A stretch of 64,000 nt of DNA from positions 16,174-80,173 of the forward strand of contig NZ_LFYT02000022.1 of the NCBI RefSeq assembly GCF_001270065.2, in the 5' to 3' direction. The position numbers and the translations under genes are program-made. Below the pieces are notes generated by a model that did no database searches, was not told the origin of the DNA, and was given only the letters and a program-made list of their open reading frames with translations. This document shows, one piece after another, positions 1 through 13,096 of the stretch; position 1 is the stretch's first letter, and the number at the start of each line of letters is the position of its first letter. The DNA comes from Limnohabitans planktonicus II-D5 (GTDB lineage: Bacteria > Pseudomonadota > Gammaproteobacteria > Burkholderiales > Burkholderiaceae_C).

Positions 1-728
1 GAAACCACCACACTGCGGGTCGTGGCATTGGCCACACCTTCGGGCGTGGGCTTTGCCACATAACCTTGGAGCAAGGCAATGAATGTCACCGCAATGGCAA
101 ACACCACACTCTTGATGATGCCGTTACCCACATCCTTGAAGACATCAACGCCGCCTTGCATCTGGCTCCAAAACGATCCTGCGTCCACGCCAATGAGCAA
201 AACACCGACCACATAACCGCCCAAAATGCCCACCGCGCTGAACACCGCAGCCAACAATGGCAAGGCAATGATGCCGCCCCAAAAGCGCGGCGCCAAAATG
301 CGCCCAATCGGGTCCACCGCCATCATCTCCAGAGCTGTGAGTTGTTCACCGGCACGCATCAGGCCAATTTCAGCCGTCAGTGAAGCACCCGCCCGGCCCG
401 CATACAGCAAGGCAGCGACCACCGGACCCAATTCACGCACCAGACTCAAGGCCACCAACAGGCCCAAAGCCTCTGCAGAGCCATAACGCTGCAAGGTGTA
501 GTAACCCTGCAAGCCCAGCACAAAACCCACGAACAGGCCCGACACTGTGATGATGGCCAGTGAATAATTGCCCAAAAAATGCACTTGGTCTCGCACCAGA
601 CCAAAGCGACGCAGCGTGGCACCTGACAACTTGCACAGCTTGAAAAACAAGCGTGCGCCATATCCCCAATCGGCCAAGGCCTGGCGGGTGCTTGCGCCCA
701 ATGCGGCCAGCAGGTTCAACACATTCAT
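1..728 (-). CDS. mlaE: MlaE-family ABC transporter permease (partial, runs off the left edge)
   Basis: Inner-membrane permease of the Mla phospholipid-transport ABC system, which moves phospholipid between the outer and inner membranes. The reading frame opens at ATG 726-728 (MNVLNLLAALG) and stays open to the window edge, giving about 242 residues of a protein that is usually near 260, so only the C-terminus is missing. The family core is visible: a hydrophobic stretch, then LGLLVALSLVRELGPVVAALL, an AGRAGA motif and EIGLMRAGEQ. The start overlaps the mlaF stop by four bases (ATGA), so the two are translationally coupled. Other Mla genes would lie to the left, outside the window. Confidence 0.9.
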   Translation of the reverse strand, partial: MNVLNLLAALGASTRQALADWGYGARLFFKLCKLSGATLRRFGLVRDQVHFLGNYSLAIITVSGLFVGFVLGLQGYYTLQRYGSAEALGLLVALSLVRELGPVVAALLYAGRAGASLTAEIGLMRAGEQLTALEMMAVDPIGRILAPRFWGGIIALPLLAAVFSAVGILGGYVVGVLLIGVDAGSFWSQMQGGVDVFKDVGNGIIKSVVFAIAVTFIALLQGYVAKPTPEGVANATTRSVVV

Positions 729-1540
729 GCAGCCCTCCGGTCGTAGTCTTGCGCTGCTGCGGGCGCGGGGTAGTGGAACGGCACCGGGCCATCGCTCAAA
801 GCATGCACAAACTGGTGAATCAAGGGATCTTCACTCACGCGCAGTTCGGCAGGTGTACCTTGGGCGGCCACACCGCCATTGGCCAGAATCACCACATGGT
901 CGGCAATCTCAAAGGTTTCCGTCACATCGTGGGAGACGATCAGGCTGGTGATGCCCAGGCTGTCATTCAACCGTCGAATCAAACGCGCCGCCGTACCCAA
1001 AGAGATGGGGTCCAGCCCTGCAAAAGGCTCGTCGTACATGATCAGATCCGGGTCCAGCGCAATGGCACGCGCCAAAGCCACGCGGCGGCTCATGCCCCCG
1101 GAAATCTCGGAAGGCTTCAGATCTCGGGCACCGCGAAGTCCTACGGCATCGAGCTTCATGAGCACGATGTCGCGAATCAAGTCCTCAGACAGGGCCGTGT
1201 GCTCACGCAGCGGAAACGCCACATTGTCAAACACACTCATATCGGTGAAAAGCGCGCCAAACTGGAACAACATGCCCATGCGGCGACGCGCGGCATACAA
1301 CTCCTGCTGGTTCATGCGGCTCACATCTTGGTCATTCACCAGCACCTGACCCTGAGTGGCCCGGATCTGTCCACCAATCAGGCGCAGAACCGTGGTCTTG
1401 CCTCCCCCGGAAACGCCCATCAAGGCCGTGACTTTTCCACGCGGCACATTGAAGCTCAGGTTCTTCAATATGACGCGATCCCCGTAGTCAAAGCTCAGGT
1501 CACGGATTTCAACAAGAGAGGATGAGGTCGGTGTATTCAT
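725..1540 (-). CDS. mlaF: Mla phospholipid transport ATP-binding protein
   Basis: ATPase of the Mla phospholipid ABC transporter, about 271 residues. Visible motifs are the Walker A loop GVSGGGKTT, the ABC signature ISGGMSRR, the Walker B string LIMYDEPFAGLD and the switch histidine in VSHD. I prefer ATG 1540 (MNTPTSSS) over ATG 1549, because the earlier codon lies in the T-run of the gltD terminator. Neither start has a clear Shine-Dalgarno sequence. Its stop overlaps the mlaE start. Confidence 0.92.
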   Translation of the reverse strand: MNTPTSSSLVEIRDLSFDYGDRVILKNLSFNVPRGKVTALMGVSGGGKTTVLRLIGGQIRATQGQVLVNDQDVSRMNQQELYAARRRMGMLFQFGALFTDMSVFDNVAFPLREHTALSEDLIRDIVLMKLDAVGLRGARDLKPSEISGGMSRRVALARAIALDPDLIMYDEPFAGLDPISLGTAARLIRRLNDSLGITSLIVSHDVTETFEIADHVVILANGGVAAQGTPAELRVSEDPLIHQFVHALSDGPVPFHYPAPAAAQDYDRRAA

Positions 1541-1541
1541 G

Positions 1542-1567
1542 AAAAACAAAAGCCGGAAAAACCGGCT
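1542..1567 (-). terminator. Rho-independent terminator of gltBD
   Basis: Read on the minus strand, a six-base GC stem (AGCCGG / CCGGCT, 1551-1567) with a five-base loop is followed at once by a TTTT-G-TTTTT run. It lies 77 bases after the gltD stop and runs directly into the mlaF start codon. Confidence 0.75.
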
Positions 1568-1643
1568 CTTGTGATATTAAGCTCCCAAGGTTAACAAGCT
1601 GCAAACCTTGGTTTCAGGGATTGTACCTAGAAGCTGATCCCCC

Positions 1644-3125
1644 TCAGCGGGGCAAGTCGCTTTGCCCCATCAGGAATTCGTCCACAGCACGCGCGGCTTG
1701 GCGGCCTTCGCGGATGGCCCACACCACCAGCGACTGACCCCGGCGCATGTCGCCTGCAGCAAACACCTTGTTCACGTTGGTGGCGTAGCCGCCTGTGAAG
1801 TCGGTGCTGGCCTTGGCGTTGCCACGGGCATCCTTGTCGATGCCAAAGGCGTCGAGCACGGTGGCGACCGGGTTGGTGAAACCCATGGCCAGCAAGACCA
1901 TGTCGGCCTTGTATTCCTTCTCGGTGCCGGGCACCTCGACCATCTTGCCGTCCTTGAACTCAACGTGCACCGTCTTCAAGCCAGTGACTTTGCCCTTCTC
2001 GCCCATGAATTCCTTGGTGGAAATGGCAAATTCGCGCTTGAGCAGGCCTTTTTCAGTGCTCTCGTCGTGACTGGAGCTGGTGCGCAGCTTCATGGGCCAG
2101 TAAGGCCAGATCATCGCTTTGTTTTCTTTTTCAGGCGGCTCGGGCATCACCTCGAACTGGGTGACGCTCACGGCACCGTGGCGTGTGCTGGTGCCCACAC
2201 AGTCGCTGCCGGTGTCGCCGCCGCCGATCACGATGACGTTTTTGCCGTCAGCGCGCAATTGGCCTTTGAGCTTGTCGCCCGCGTTGACCTTGTTTTGCTG
2301 GGGCAGGAATTCCATGGCGAAATGGATGCCATCGAGGTCACGGCCGGGCACGGGCAGGTCACGCGACTGCTCGGAGCCACCTGTGAGCAGAACAGCATCA
2401 AAGTCTTTTTTCAGCTGTTCGGCGCTGATGGTTTCTTTGGCCCAGTTGGTGACCTTGGAATCCTTGGGCCACTCACCGACCAACACGCTGGTGCGGATCT
2501 TCACGCCTTCGGCTTCGAGCTGCTGCACGCGGCGGTCGATGTGCGTCTTTTCCATCTTGAAGTCAGGGATGCCGTAGCGCAGCAAACCACCCACGCGGTC
2601 GTTCTTCTCAAACAAGGTCACATCGTGGCCAGCGCGTGCCAGCTGCTGTGCTGCGGCCAAGCCAGCGGGGCCTGCGCCGATGATGGCCACGGTTTTGCCG
2701 GTCTTGACTTTGGCAGGGCGGGGTGTGACCCAGCCTTCGGCCCAGGCGCGGTCAATGATGGCGTGCTCGATGGACTTGATGCCCACGGCATCGTCGTTGA
2801 AGTTGACCACGCATGCCGCTTCGCAAGGCGCGGGGCAGATGCGGCCGGTGAACTCGGGGAAGTTGTTGGTGCTGTGCAGCACCTCGATCGCGTTCTTCCA
2901 GTCGCCCTGGTACACCAGGTCGTTGAAGTCCGGGATGATGTTGTTGACCGGGCAGCCGTTGTTGCAAAACGGTGTGCCGCAGTCCATGCAGCGGGCCGCT
3001 TGCGTTTTGGACTGCTCGGGTGTCAAGCCGATCACGAACTCACCGTAGTTCTTCAAGCGCTCTGTGACGGGTTTGTAACCCTCTTCGATGCGCTCAAATT
3101 CCATGAAACCTGTGATTTTTCCCAT
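1644..3125 (-). CDS. gltD: Glutamate synthase (NADPH) small subunit
   Basis: Beta subunit of NADPH-dependent glutamate synthase; it passes electrons from NADPH through FAD and Fe-S centres to GltB for the GOGAT reaction. The protein has 493 residues. The N-terminal Fe-S domain shows Cys46, Cys49, Cys54 and Cys58. A dinucleotide-binding motif ([12 protein letters not shown]) follows near residue 150, a second one ([11 protein letters not shown]) lies near residue 300, and the C-terminal FAD motif is [17 protein letters not shown]. It begins 29 bases after gltB and is clearly in the same operon. Confidence 0.96.
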   Translation of the reverse strand: MGKITGFMEFERIEEGYKPVTERLKNYGEFVIGLTPEQSKTQAARCMDCGTPFCNNGCPVNNIIPDFNDLVYQGDWKNAIEVLHSTNNFPEFTGRICPAPCEAACVVNFNDDAVGIKSIEHAIIDRAWAEGWVTPRPAKVKTGKTVAIIGAGPAGLAAAQQLARAGHDVTLFEKNDRVGGLLRYGIPDFKMEKTHIDRRVQQLEAEGVKIRTSVLVGEWPKDSKVTNWAKETISAEQLKKDFDAVLLTGGSEQSRDLPVPGRDLDGIHFAMEFLPQQNKVNAGDKLKGQLRADGKNVIVIGGGDTGSDCVGTSTRHGAVSVTQFEVMPEPPEKENKAMIWPYWPMKLRTSSSHDESTEKGLLKREFAISTKEFMGEKGKVTGLKTVHVEFKDGKMVEVPGTEKEYKADMVLLAMGFTNPVATVLDAFGIDKDARGNAKASTDFTGGYATNVNKVFAAGDMRRGQSLVVWAIREGRQAARAVDEFLMGQSDLPR

Positions 3126-3154
3126 GATGTTTCCTTAACTTTTTGACGTAGGGC

Positions 3155-7855
<4,701 letters not shown>

Positions 7856-7922
7856 GGGCGCTCCTAAGGGTTTTCACGCAGACCGAAGAGTGTAGTGCAC
7901 TGCAGCATCCATGCCAAACTTT

Positions 7923-7947
7923 TTAATTGGGGTCAGATCCCAATTAA
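7923..7947. repeat. Left 25-bp inverted repeat of the REP-transposase locus
   Basis: A palindrome with arms TTAATTGGG and CCCAATTAA around the loop GTCAGAT. It is an exact reverse complement of 8711-8735 on the other side of the transposase gene. Confidence 0.9.
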
Positions 7948-7971
7948 TTAGGCTTTTGACTTGACCTTGAA

Positions 7972-7994
7972 TTAATTGGGGACAGATTCAATCG
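7972..7994. repeat. Degenerate third copy of the transposase-flanking repeat
   Basis: The start TTAATTGGGG matches the flanking repeat and is followed by ACAGATTCAATC, so the second arm has decayed. It abuts the 3' end of the transposase gene at 7988. Confidence 0.6.
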
Positions 7995-8683
7995 GGGGTC
8001 TTTTTGGCGGGTCGCCCCGCCCTGCTTGGCACCAGGCGACGCTGGGTGGCTTGCTGTAAGCCCCCAACAAAATCGGCCGACCCCAGCGCCCAGCCCGACA
8101 AGGCGCTTTGCGTGAGTTGGTCCTTTTCGCGCTGCGCAAGGCCCGTCTGCACCAACTCGGCATAAGCCGCCTCACGGGCAAAGGGGGTGTTGCCCAAGCC
8201 CCAAAACAGGGCATGAGGCGTCACCCGTTTGTCGCTCAACTGTCCAATACAGTGCCTGTGGCTGGACCATTTGAAGTCGGCGGGCTGAGCCACCATGCCC
8301 GCCCGCACCGGGTTCAGGTCGATGTAAACCATGCATGCCAAAAGATAGCGCTCACTCTCAATGAGGTTGCTGCGGTAACGCCCCTCCCACAAAGTGCCGG
8401 TGCGTTGGTGCCGCAAATTGAAGTAGCGCACATAGGCCCGCCCCACCGCCTGCATCATCTGCGGCAGGCCCTCGTCGGTTTCGGGGGTGAGCAGCAAATG
8501 GAAGTGGTTGTCCATGATCACATAGGCATGAATGGCCACCTTGAAAGTTTGCGCATGCTCTTGCCACAGCGCCAGCAAACGCTCGCGGTCCGCATCGTCG
8601 CGCACGATGGCCTGGCGGTCATTGCCGCGCTGGATGACGTGGTGGGGATAGCCTGCAACGGTCAGGCGGGGTTGGCGGGCCAT
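7988..8683 (-). mobile_element. REP-associated tyrosine transposase (RAYT, Y1_Tnp), 231 aa
   Basis: Single-strand DNA transposase of the TnpA-REP group, a single-copy relative of IS200/IS605 transposases. The HUH metal-binding motif is His60-Phe-His62 in DNHFHLLL, and the C-terminal half has the family strings VRYFNLRHQRTGTLWEGRYRS and YIDLNPVRAGMV. The likely catalytic Tyr lies in the first of these. The ATG at 8683 gives a normal full length, so the gene looks intact. Perfect 25-bp inverted repeats lie on both sides, at 7923-7947 and 8711-8735. Confidence 0.93.
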
Positions 8684-8710
8684 GGTGACTCCCTTTATGA
8701 GACCCGCAGT

Positions 8711-8735
8711 TTAATTGGGATCTGACCCCAATTAA
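8711..8735. repeat. Right 25-bp inverted repeat of the REP-transposase locus
   Basis: Exact reverse complement of 7923-7947 and itself a hairpin (nine-base arms, seven-base loop). It sits 27 bases upstream of the transposase start codon. Confidence 0.9.
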
Positions 8736-8806
8736 ATTGAGCCTCAAAGCACTGCTTTTAAATGCAAAAATATGAGCCATTTTGTTCAATTTTGTGCGGA
8801 GTCCTG

Positions 8807-10351
8807 ATGAACCGTGTTTTCAAAGCATTGACTGTGTGCCTGTCGCTTTGGCTGTCCGCCAACTTGCAGGCCATGACACTGGAACGCGTGGGCAAGGACC
8901 TCTTCGCTACGGGACCCACCGTCGATCATGACTTTGTGCAGTTCAAAGATGCACTTGCTCAAGGCGGCATTGAGCGGCTGATTTTGGTCAACGGGCCAGG
9001 GGGTGACCTTTGGACGGGCATGCAAGTGGCACGCATGGTGCGAGACGCCAAAATCACCACCGTGGCTTCGGGCGCCTGCATGTCGGCATGCTCGCTGATT
9101 TTCATGGCCGGACAAGCGCGCGCCTTTGGCACGGGAAGCTTGCCAAGAGTGACCATGGTCGGCATTCACGGCGCACACGACCTGGACTCCAAACGCGTCA
9201 ATCCCAGTTTGATGCCCCAGATGTTCGCTTGGTACAAGCAGCAAATGGGCGACAGATTTGATGCCCAGGTCATGAACCAAGCGCTGTATGACATCCAGGA
9301 GGCTTATGGGTTTTTAAGAATCCGCGAACTCCAACGCACGCAAGAAAAAGACCGTACACCCTGGTTCTGCCCCACCGGACAAACGCCTTTCGATCAATGC
9401 CAACAACACACCGGCAAAGACGCTTTCAGCCTGGGTGTGGTGACACAAACCGAGACCGTGCCCCTGCAATTGCCCGCCAGCATGAAAGTACAGCTGGGCT
9501 TTTTTGGCAAATCCCTGGGCGAGCCGATGGTGGACATGCATGACCGCGCCGGAGTACTGATTGAAGGGCTTTGCAAAGGCCAATTGCTGTGCAAAACGAT
9601 TGGACAACGCACTTTCGACAACTATCTGAGTGCGAATCACAACAAAGCCATGGCGATTGGCTGGGGCAAAACGGGTTACGGCGTGCGCTGGGGCGTAGAT
9701 GACCCTGGGCAGGCCATATTACGTGCGCTTTACAACTGCAATCACGCCAAGAACAACCCCAAACTCTGCCGCCTGATTTCTGTCAACGAGCACGAGGTAC
9801 TGCCGCTCTACGACGAGGCAAGCACCCAAGCCGCTGCCATATTGGGCCAGTTGCCAACACCATCGCCCGAACATCTCCAGGCAGAGCGCGATGAACCCGG
9901 TGCAAGAACGCCATCCAAATTGCGTTGGGCTCAGGCACTCACGGGCATGACCCCAAAAGCATTGGATGGCATTCAACGCTGGGATACCGCCACCTTGGCC
10001 CAAGCCCTCCGGCAAGCCGAACGCCCTGTGGTGATTGATGCGGCGAGCTTTGGACCTGTGATTCCCGGTGCGCTGAGCTTCATCAACAGCGGTCTGGCTT
10101 TCGAGGATGACAAGTTGGATCAGCCCTATGCCGAGCGCTTTGCCCAAATGCTGCGGGCAGCCGCACCAGACCTGAACAAACCGGTGGTTTTTTACTGCAG
10201 CCACTCAGAAAGCTGGCTGTCCGTGAATGCGGCCATGCGTGCGCGCCAGCTGGGCTACACCCAAGTCATTTGGTACCGAGGGGGCTTCAAGGCATGGACC
10301 CAAGCGGGCTTGCCCACCGTGGGGCGGGTGCCTGTCGCTGTGGTGCATTGA
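8807..10351 (+). CDS. Secreted ClpP-like (COG3904-type) domain fused to a rhodanese-like domain
   Basis: A 514-residue exported protein of unknown role. The chosen ATG at 8807 has GGAG five bases upstream and opens a signal peptide (MNRVFKALTVCLSLWLSANLQA); the upstream in-frame ATG at 8762 would spoil it. Residues about 25-200 resemble ClpP-like periplasmic proteins: NGPGGDLWTGMQVA is the oxyanion-type strand, and Ser93 in GACMSACSLIFMAG is the candidate nucleophile. The C-terminal 120 residues look like a rhodanese, with candidate Cys464 in VVFYCSHSESW and the closing string GGFKAWTQAGLP. The middle has several Cys residues that may form disulfides. Substrate and pathway are not evident, and no neighbour explains it. 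Confidence 0.7.
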   Translation: MNRVFKALTVCLSLWLSANLQAMTLERVGKDLFATGPTVDHDFVQFKDALAQGGIERLILVNGPGGDLWTGMQVARMVRDAKITTVASGACMSACSLIFMAGQARAFGTGSLPRVTMVGIHGAHDLDSKRVNPSLMPQMFAWYKQQMGDRFDAQVMNQALYDIQEAYGFLRIRELQRTQEKDRTPWFCPTGQTPFDQCQQHTGKDAFSLGVVTQTETVPLQLPASMKVQLGFFGKSLGEPMVDMHDRAGVLIEGLCKGQLLCKTIGQRTFDNYLSANHNKAMAIGWGKTGYGVRWGVDDPGQAILRALYNCNHAKNNPKLCRLISVNEHEVLPLYDEASTQAAAILGQLPTPSPEHLQAERDEPGARTPSKLRWAQALTGMTPKALDGIQRWDTATLAQALRQAERPVVIDAASFGPVIPGALSFINSGLAFEDDKLDQPYAERFAQMLRAAAPDLNKPVVFYCSHSESWLSVNAAMRARQLGYTQVIWYRGGFKAWTQAGLPTVGRVPVAVVH

Positions 10352-10401
10352 GTTCTCCCTGGGTGACAGCCAAATCGCACCTGTGCGTATAAGCTTGGCG
10401 G

Positions 10402-11757
10402 ATGCACAAGACAACTATCCGAATTGGCGCCGGTGCAGGTTATTCAGGTGACCGCATCCCTCCCGCCGTGGAACTGGCCGAAAAGGGCCAGCTGGATTAT
10501 TTGGTGTTCGAGTGCCTGGCCGAGCGCACGATTGCATTGGCGCAACTGGAGCGATCCAAAGACCCGGCTGCAGGCTTTGACCCGATGCTCCAGGCCCGCA
10601 TGCGCGCCGTGCTGCCCGCCTGCATTCGCCATGGCACCCGCATCATCAGCAATATGGGCGCAGCCAACCCGCTGCAGGCCGGGCATGCGGTGCTGGCCGT
10701 GGCCCGTGAATTGGGCTTGCCGCAGCTCAAAGTGGCGGTGGTGCTGGGCGACGATGTGCTGGCCACACTGACCCAAACCGGCTTGGCGCTGCCCGTGCTG
10801 GAGAGCACGCAAACCCTGGCCGACTTGCAGCCCCAGTTGATTTCGGCCAATGCCTATTTGGGGGCCGAAGCCTTGCTGCCCGCGCTGCAGACAGACGCCC
10901 AGGTCATCATCACTGGCCGCGTGGCCGACCCTGCCCTGTTTTTGGCCCCCTTGATGCACCACTTTGGCTGGGCACCCGACGACTGGCAAAGCCTGGGCAA
11001 AGGTGTGCTGGTCGGGCATTTGCTGGAATGTGCGGCGCAGATCACGGGCGGCTACTTTGCCGATCCGGGCTACAAGGACGTGCCCCAGATGGCACGACTG
11101 GGCTTTCCACTGGCCGAAGTCAGCGCCTCGGGTGACGCGGTCATCACCAAAGTAGCGGGTTCTGGCGGCTGGGTCACGGTGGCCACTTGCACCGAACAGC
11201 TGCTGTATGAAATCGAGAACCCGGCACGCTATCTGCAGCCCGATGTGGTGGCCGATTTTTCTCAGGTTCAGCTGACGCAGGTGGGCCCCGACCGAGTTCA
11301 GGTGACCGGTGGCAACGGCCATCCGTGCACCGACACGTTCAAAGTCACGCTAGGTTACCGCGACGGTTTCATTGGCGAGGGCCAGATGAGCTATGCCGGG
11401 CCGGGCGCACAAGCTCGGGGCCAACTGGCGCTGGACTTGGTGCGCCAACGGCTGGCCGATGCCGGTTACGCCGAATTGGAAAGCCGCTACGACCTGATCG
11501 GCGTGAACGCCATCTTCGGGGCCTCCGGCCAAGTACCGTCAGAGCCCGCCGAAGTGCGTGCCCGCGTGGCCCTGCGCGTGCCCACCTTGCAACAAGCCCA
11601 GCATGTGGCGCACGAAGTCGAAGCGCTCTACCTCAACGGCCCGGCCGGTGGAGGCGGTGCCACACGCTCGGTGCGCGAAGTGATTGCCGCTGCCGCGGTG
11701 CTCATGCCGCGCAGCGCCGTGCACACCACCACCGTGCTGCTCACACAGGACCACTGA
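10402..11757 (+). CDS. AtuA-like (DUF1446) acyclic terpene utilisation family protein
   Basis: A 451-residue cytoplasmic protein of the DUF1446/AtuA family, named for acyclic terpene catabolism in Pseudomonas; the biochemical role of most members is unknown. Recognisable strings are IGAGAGYSGDRIPPA at the N-terminus, ISNMGAANP, IITGRVADPALFLAPL and VTGGNGHPCTDTFKVTLGY. The stop at 11757 is one base before the start of the small protein that, in longer relatives, is the fused C-terminal part. An operon with that protein and the solute receptor at 12089 is likely. A role in catabolism of an imported organic acid is inference from this context. Confidence 0.8.
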   Translation: MHKTTIRIGAGAGYSGDRIPPAVELAEKGQLDYLVFECLAERTIALAQLERSKDPAAGFDPMLQARMRAVLPACIRHGTRIISNMGAANPLQAGHAVLAVARELGLPQLKVAVVLGDDVLATLTQTGLALPVLESTQTLADLQPQLISANAYLGAEALLPALQTDAQVIITGRVADPALFLAPLMHHFGWAPDDWQSLGKGVLVGHLLECAAQITGGYFADPGYKDVPQMARLGFPLAEVSASGDAVITKVAGSGGWVTVATCTEQLLYEIENPARYLQPDVVADFSQVQLTQVGPDRVQVTGGNGHPCTDTFKVTLGYRDGFIGEGQMSYAGPGAQARGQLALDLVRQRLADAGYAELESRYDLIGVNAIFGASGQVPSEPAEVRARVALRVPTLQQAQHVAHEVEALYLNGPAGGGGATRSVREVIAAAAVLMPRSAVHTTTVLLTQDH

Positions 11758-11758
11758 C

Positions 11759-12061
11759 ATGCTGCTGCGCGACATCGCCCACACCCGCACCGGCGACAAA
11801 GGCAACCGGTCCACCTTGTCGGTCATTGCCTACGACAAGCAAGACTTTGCCCTGCTGGAACAACACCTGAGCGCCGAACGCGTACAAGCCCACTTTGCAG
11901 GCACCGTGCACGGCCCGGTAGAACGCTACGCCCTGCCCCAACTGGGCGCACTCAACTTTGTGCTGCACCAATCGCTGGGCGGCGGGGTCACCCGCTCGCT
12001 GGCTCTGGATGCCCACGGGAAATGCCTAAGTGCGCACCTGCTCACCCTTGTGATTGAATAA
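11759..12061 (+). CDS. Small AtuA-associated protein (AtuA C-terminal-like domain)
   Basis: A 100-residue protein starting MLLRDIAHTRTGDKGNRSTLSVIAYDK. The TRTGDKGN string is typical of the small domain that follows DUF1446, either fused or as a separate gene. It starts one base after the DUF1446 stop (TGA-C-ATG). The two probably form a complex. The longer open frame starting at 11684 would overlap the upstream gene by 74 bases and is not needed. Confidence 0.75.
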   Translation: MLLRDIAHTRTGDKGNRSTLSVIAYDKQDFALLEQHLSAERVQAHFAGTVHGPVERYALPQLGALNFVLHQSLGGGVTRSLALDAHGKCLSAHLLTLVIE

Positions 12062-12088
12062 ATCTTGTAACTTGAACCCGGAGAAACC

Positions 12089-13057
12089 ATGAAAACCACC
12101 CACTTCCTTGGCTTGTTGAGCTTTGCGCTTGCATTGACCGCCCCCACGCTGCATGCGCAGACTTACCCCAACAAGCCAATCAAGGCCGTCGTGCCCTTTG
12201 CGGCGGGCAGTGCCACTGACCAGATTGGCCGCGCCTTTGCCCAAAAAATGTCTGAATCCCTGGGCCAGCCCATCGTGGTGGAAAACAAGGCCGGTGTGAA
12301 CGGCATGCTGGGCGCTGACCTGGTGGCCAAATCGGCACCCGATGGCTACACCTTGCTGGTTGGCACCAACAGCACCAATGCTGCGCTCAAGAGCCTGATG
12401 AAAAAACTGCCTTACGACCAGGACACGGCCTTCGCACCCATTGCCTACCTCGGCTCAGTGCCGCTGGTCGTGGCCGTCAACAACGACGTGCCCGTTAAAA
12501 ACCTCAAAGAACTGGTGGCCTTGGCCAAGAGCAAACCCAACCAGCTGACCTATGCCAGCGCCAGCACATCCCAGCGCGTGTCCACCGAAGTGCTCTCCCA
12601 CATGGCGGGCATCGAAATGACCTATGTGCCCTACAAAAGCGGGCCAGCAGCCATGACGGACCTCATCGGTGGGCAAGTCAATCTCTTCACGGCCGACTTT
12701 GCGGTGATGCTGCCCCAGATCAAGGCCGGCAAAATCCGTGGCCTGGCGGTCACCTCCACCCAGCGCTCCAAAGCCATTCCCGAATTGCCCACGGTCAATG
12801 AAGCACTGGGCTTCAAGGACTATGAGCTGATCGCCTACTTCGCCATGTTTGCGCCTGCAGGCACACCCCCAGACGTGATCGCCAAACTCAACAAAGCCGC
12901 CAACGCCGCAGCCAATGACAAGGATGTGCAAGAACGCTTTGCAGCCTTAGGTTTTGAAACCGCCCCGGCCTCGCCAGAGGCCCTGGCGCAGCGCTCAAAG
13001 GCGGAAACCGCCAAGTGGGCCAAGGCCATCCGCGACGCAAAAATCGAGGCGGAATAA
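12089..13057 (+). CDS. Bug-family tripartite tricarboxylate transporter receptor
   Basis: Periplasmic solute-binding protein of the TctC/Bug family, 322 residues, a group greatly expanded in Burkholderiales. A Sec signal peptide (MKTTHFLGLLSFALALTAPTLHA-QT) is followed by YPNKPIKAVVPFAAGSATD, the usual start of the mature protein. Other family strings are VVENKAGVNGMLGADLVAKS, DGYTLLVG, YVPYKSGPAAMTDLIGGQV and PELPTVNEALGFKDYE. A GGAG box lies six bases before ATG 12089. It follows the AtuA-like pair by 27 bases. Ligands of Bug proteins are small carboxylates or related compounds; the ligand here cannot be read from sequence. Confidence 0.9.
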   Translation: MKTTHFLGLLSFALALTAPTLHAQTYPNKPIKAVVPFAAGSATDQIGRAFAQKMSESLGQPIVVENKAGVNGMLGADLVAKSAPDGYTLLVGTNSTNAALKSLMKKLPYDQDTAFAPIAYLGSVPLVVAVNNDVPVKNLKELVALAKSKPNQLTYASASTSQRVSTEVLSHMAGIEMTYVPYKSGPAAMTDLIGGQVNLFTADFAVMLPQIKAGKIRGLAVTSTQRSKAIPELPTVNEALGFKDYELIAYFAMFAPAGTPPDVIAKLNKAANAAANDKDVQERFAALGFETAPASPEALAQRSKAETAKWAKAIRDAKIEAE

Positions 13058-13096
13058 ACGCCAAGGGCGCGAAGCCGCAGGGGCTCACTGCGGCCC

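Noticed and set aside
1662..3146. 494-codon open frame opposite gltD, and similar long frames opposite gltB, ahcY and hsdR
   Set aside because: They are shadows caused by GC-rich codon bias; the true genes on the other strand have clear family motifs.
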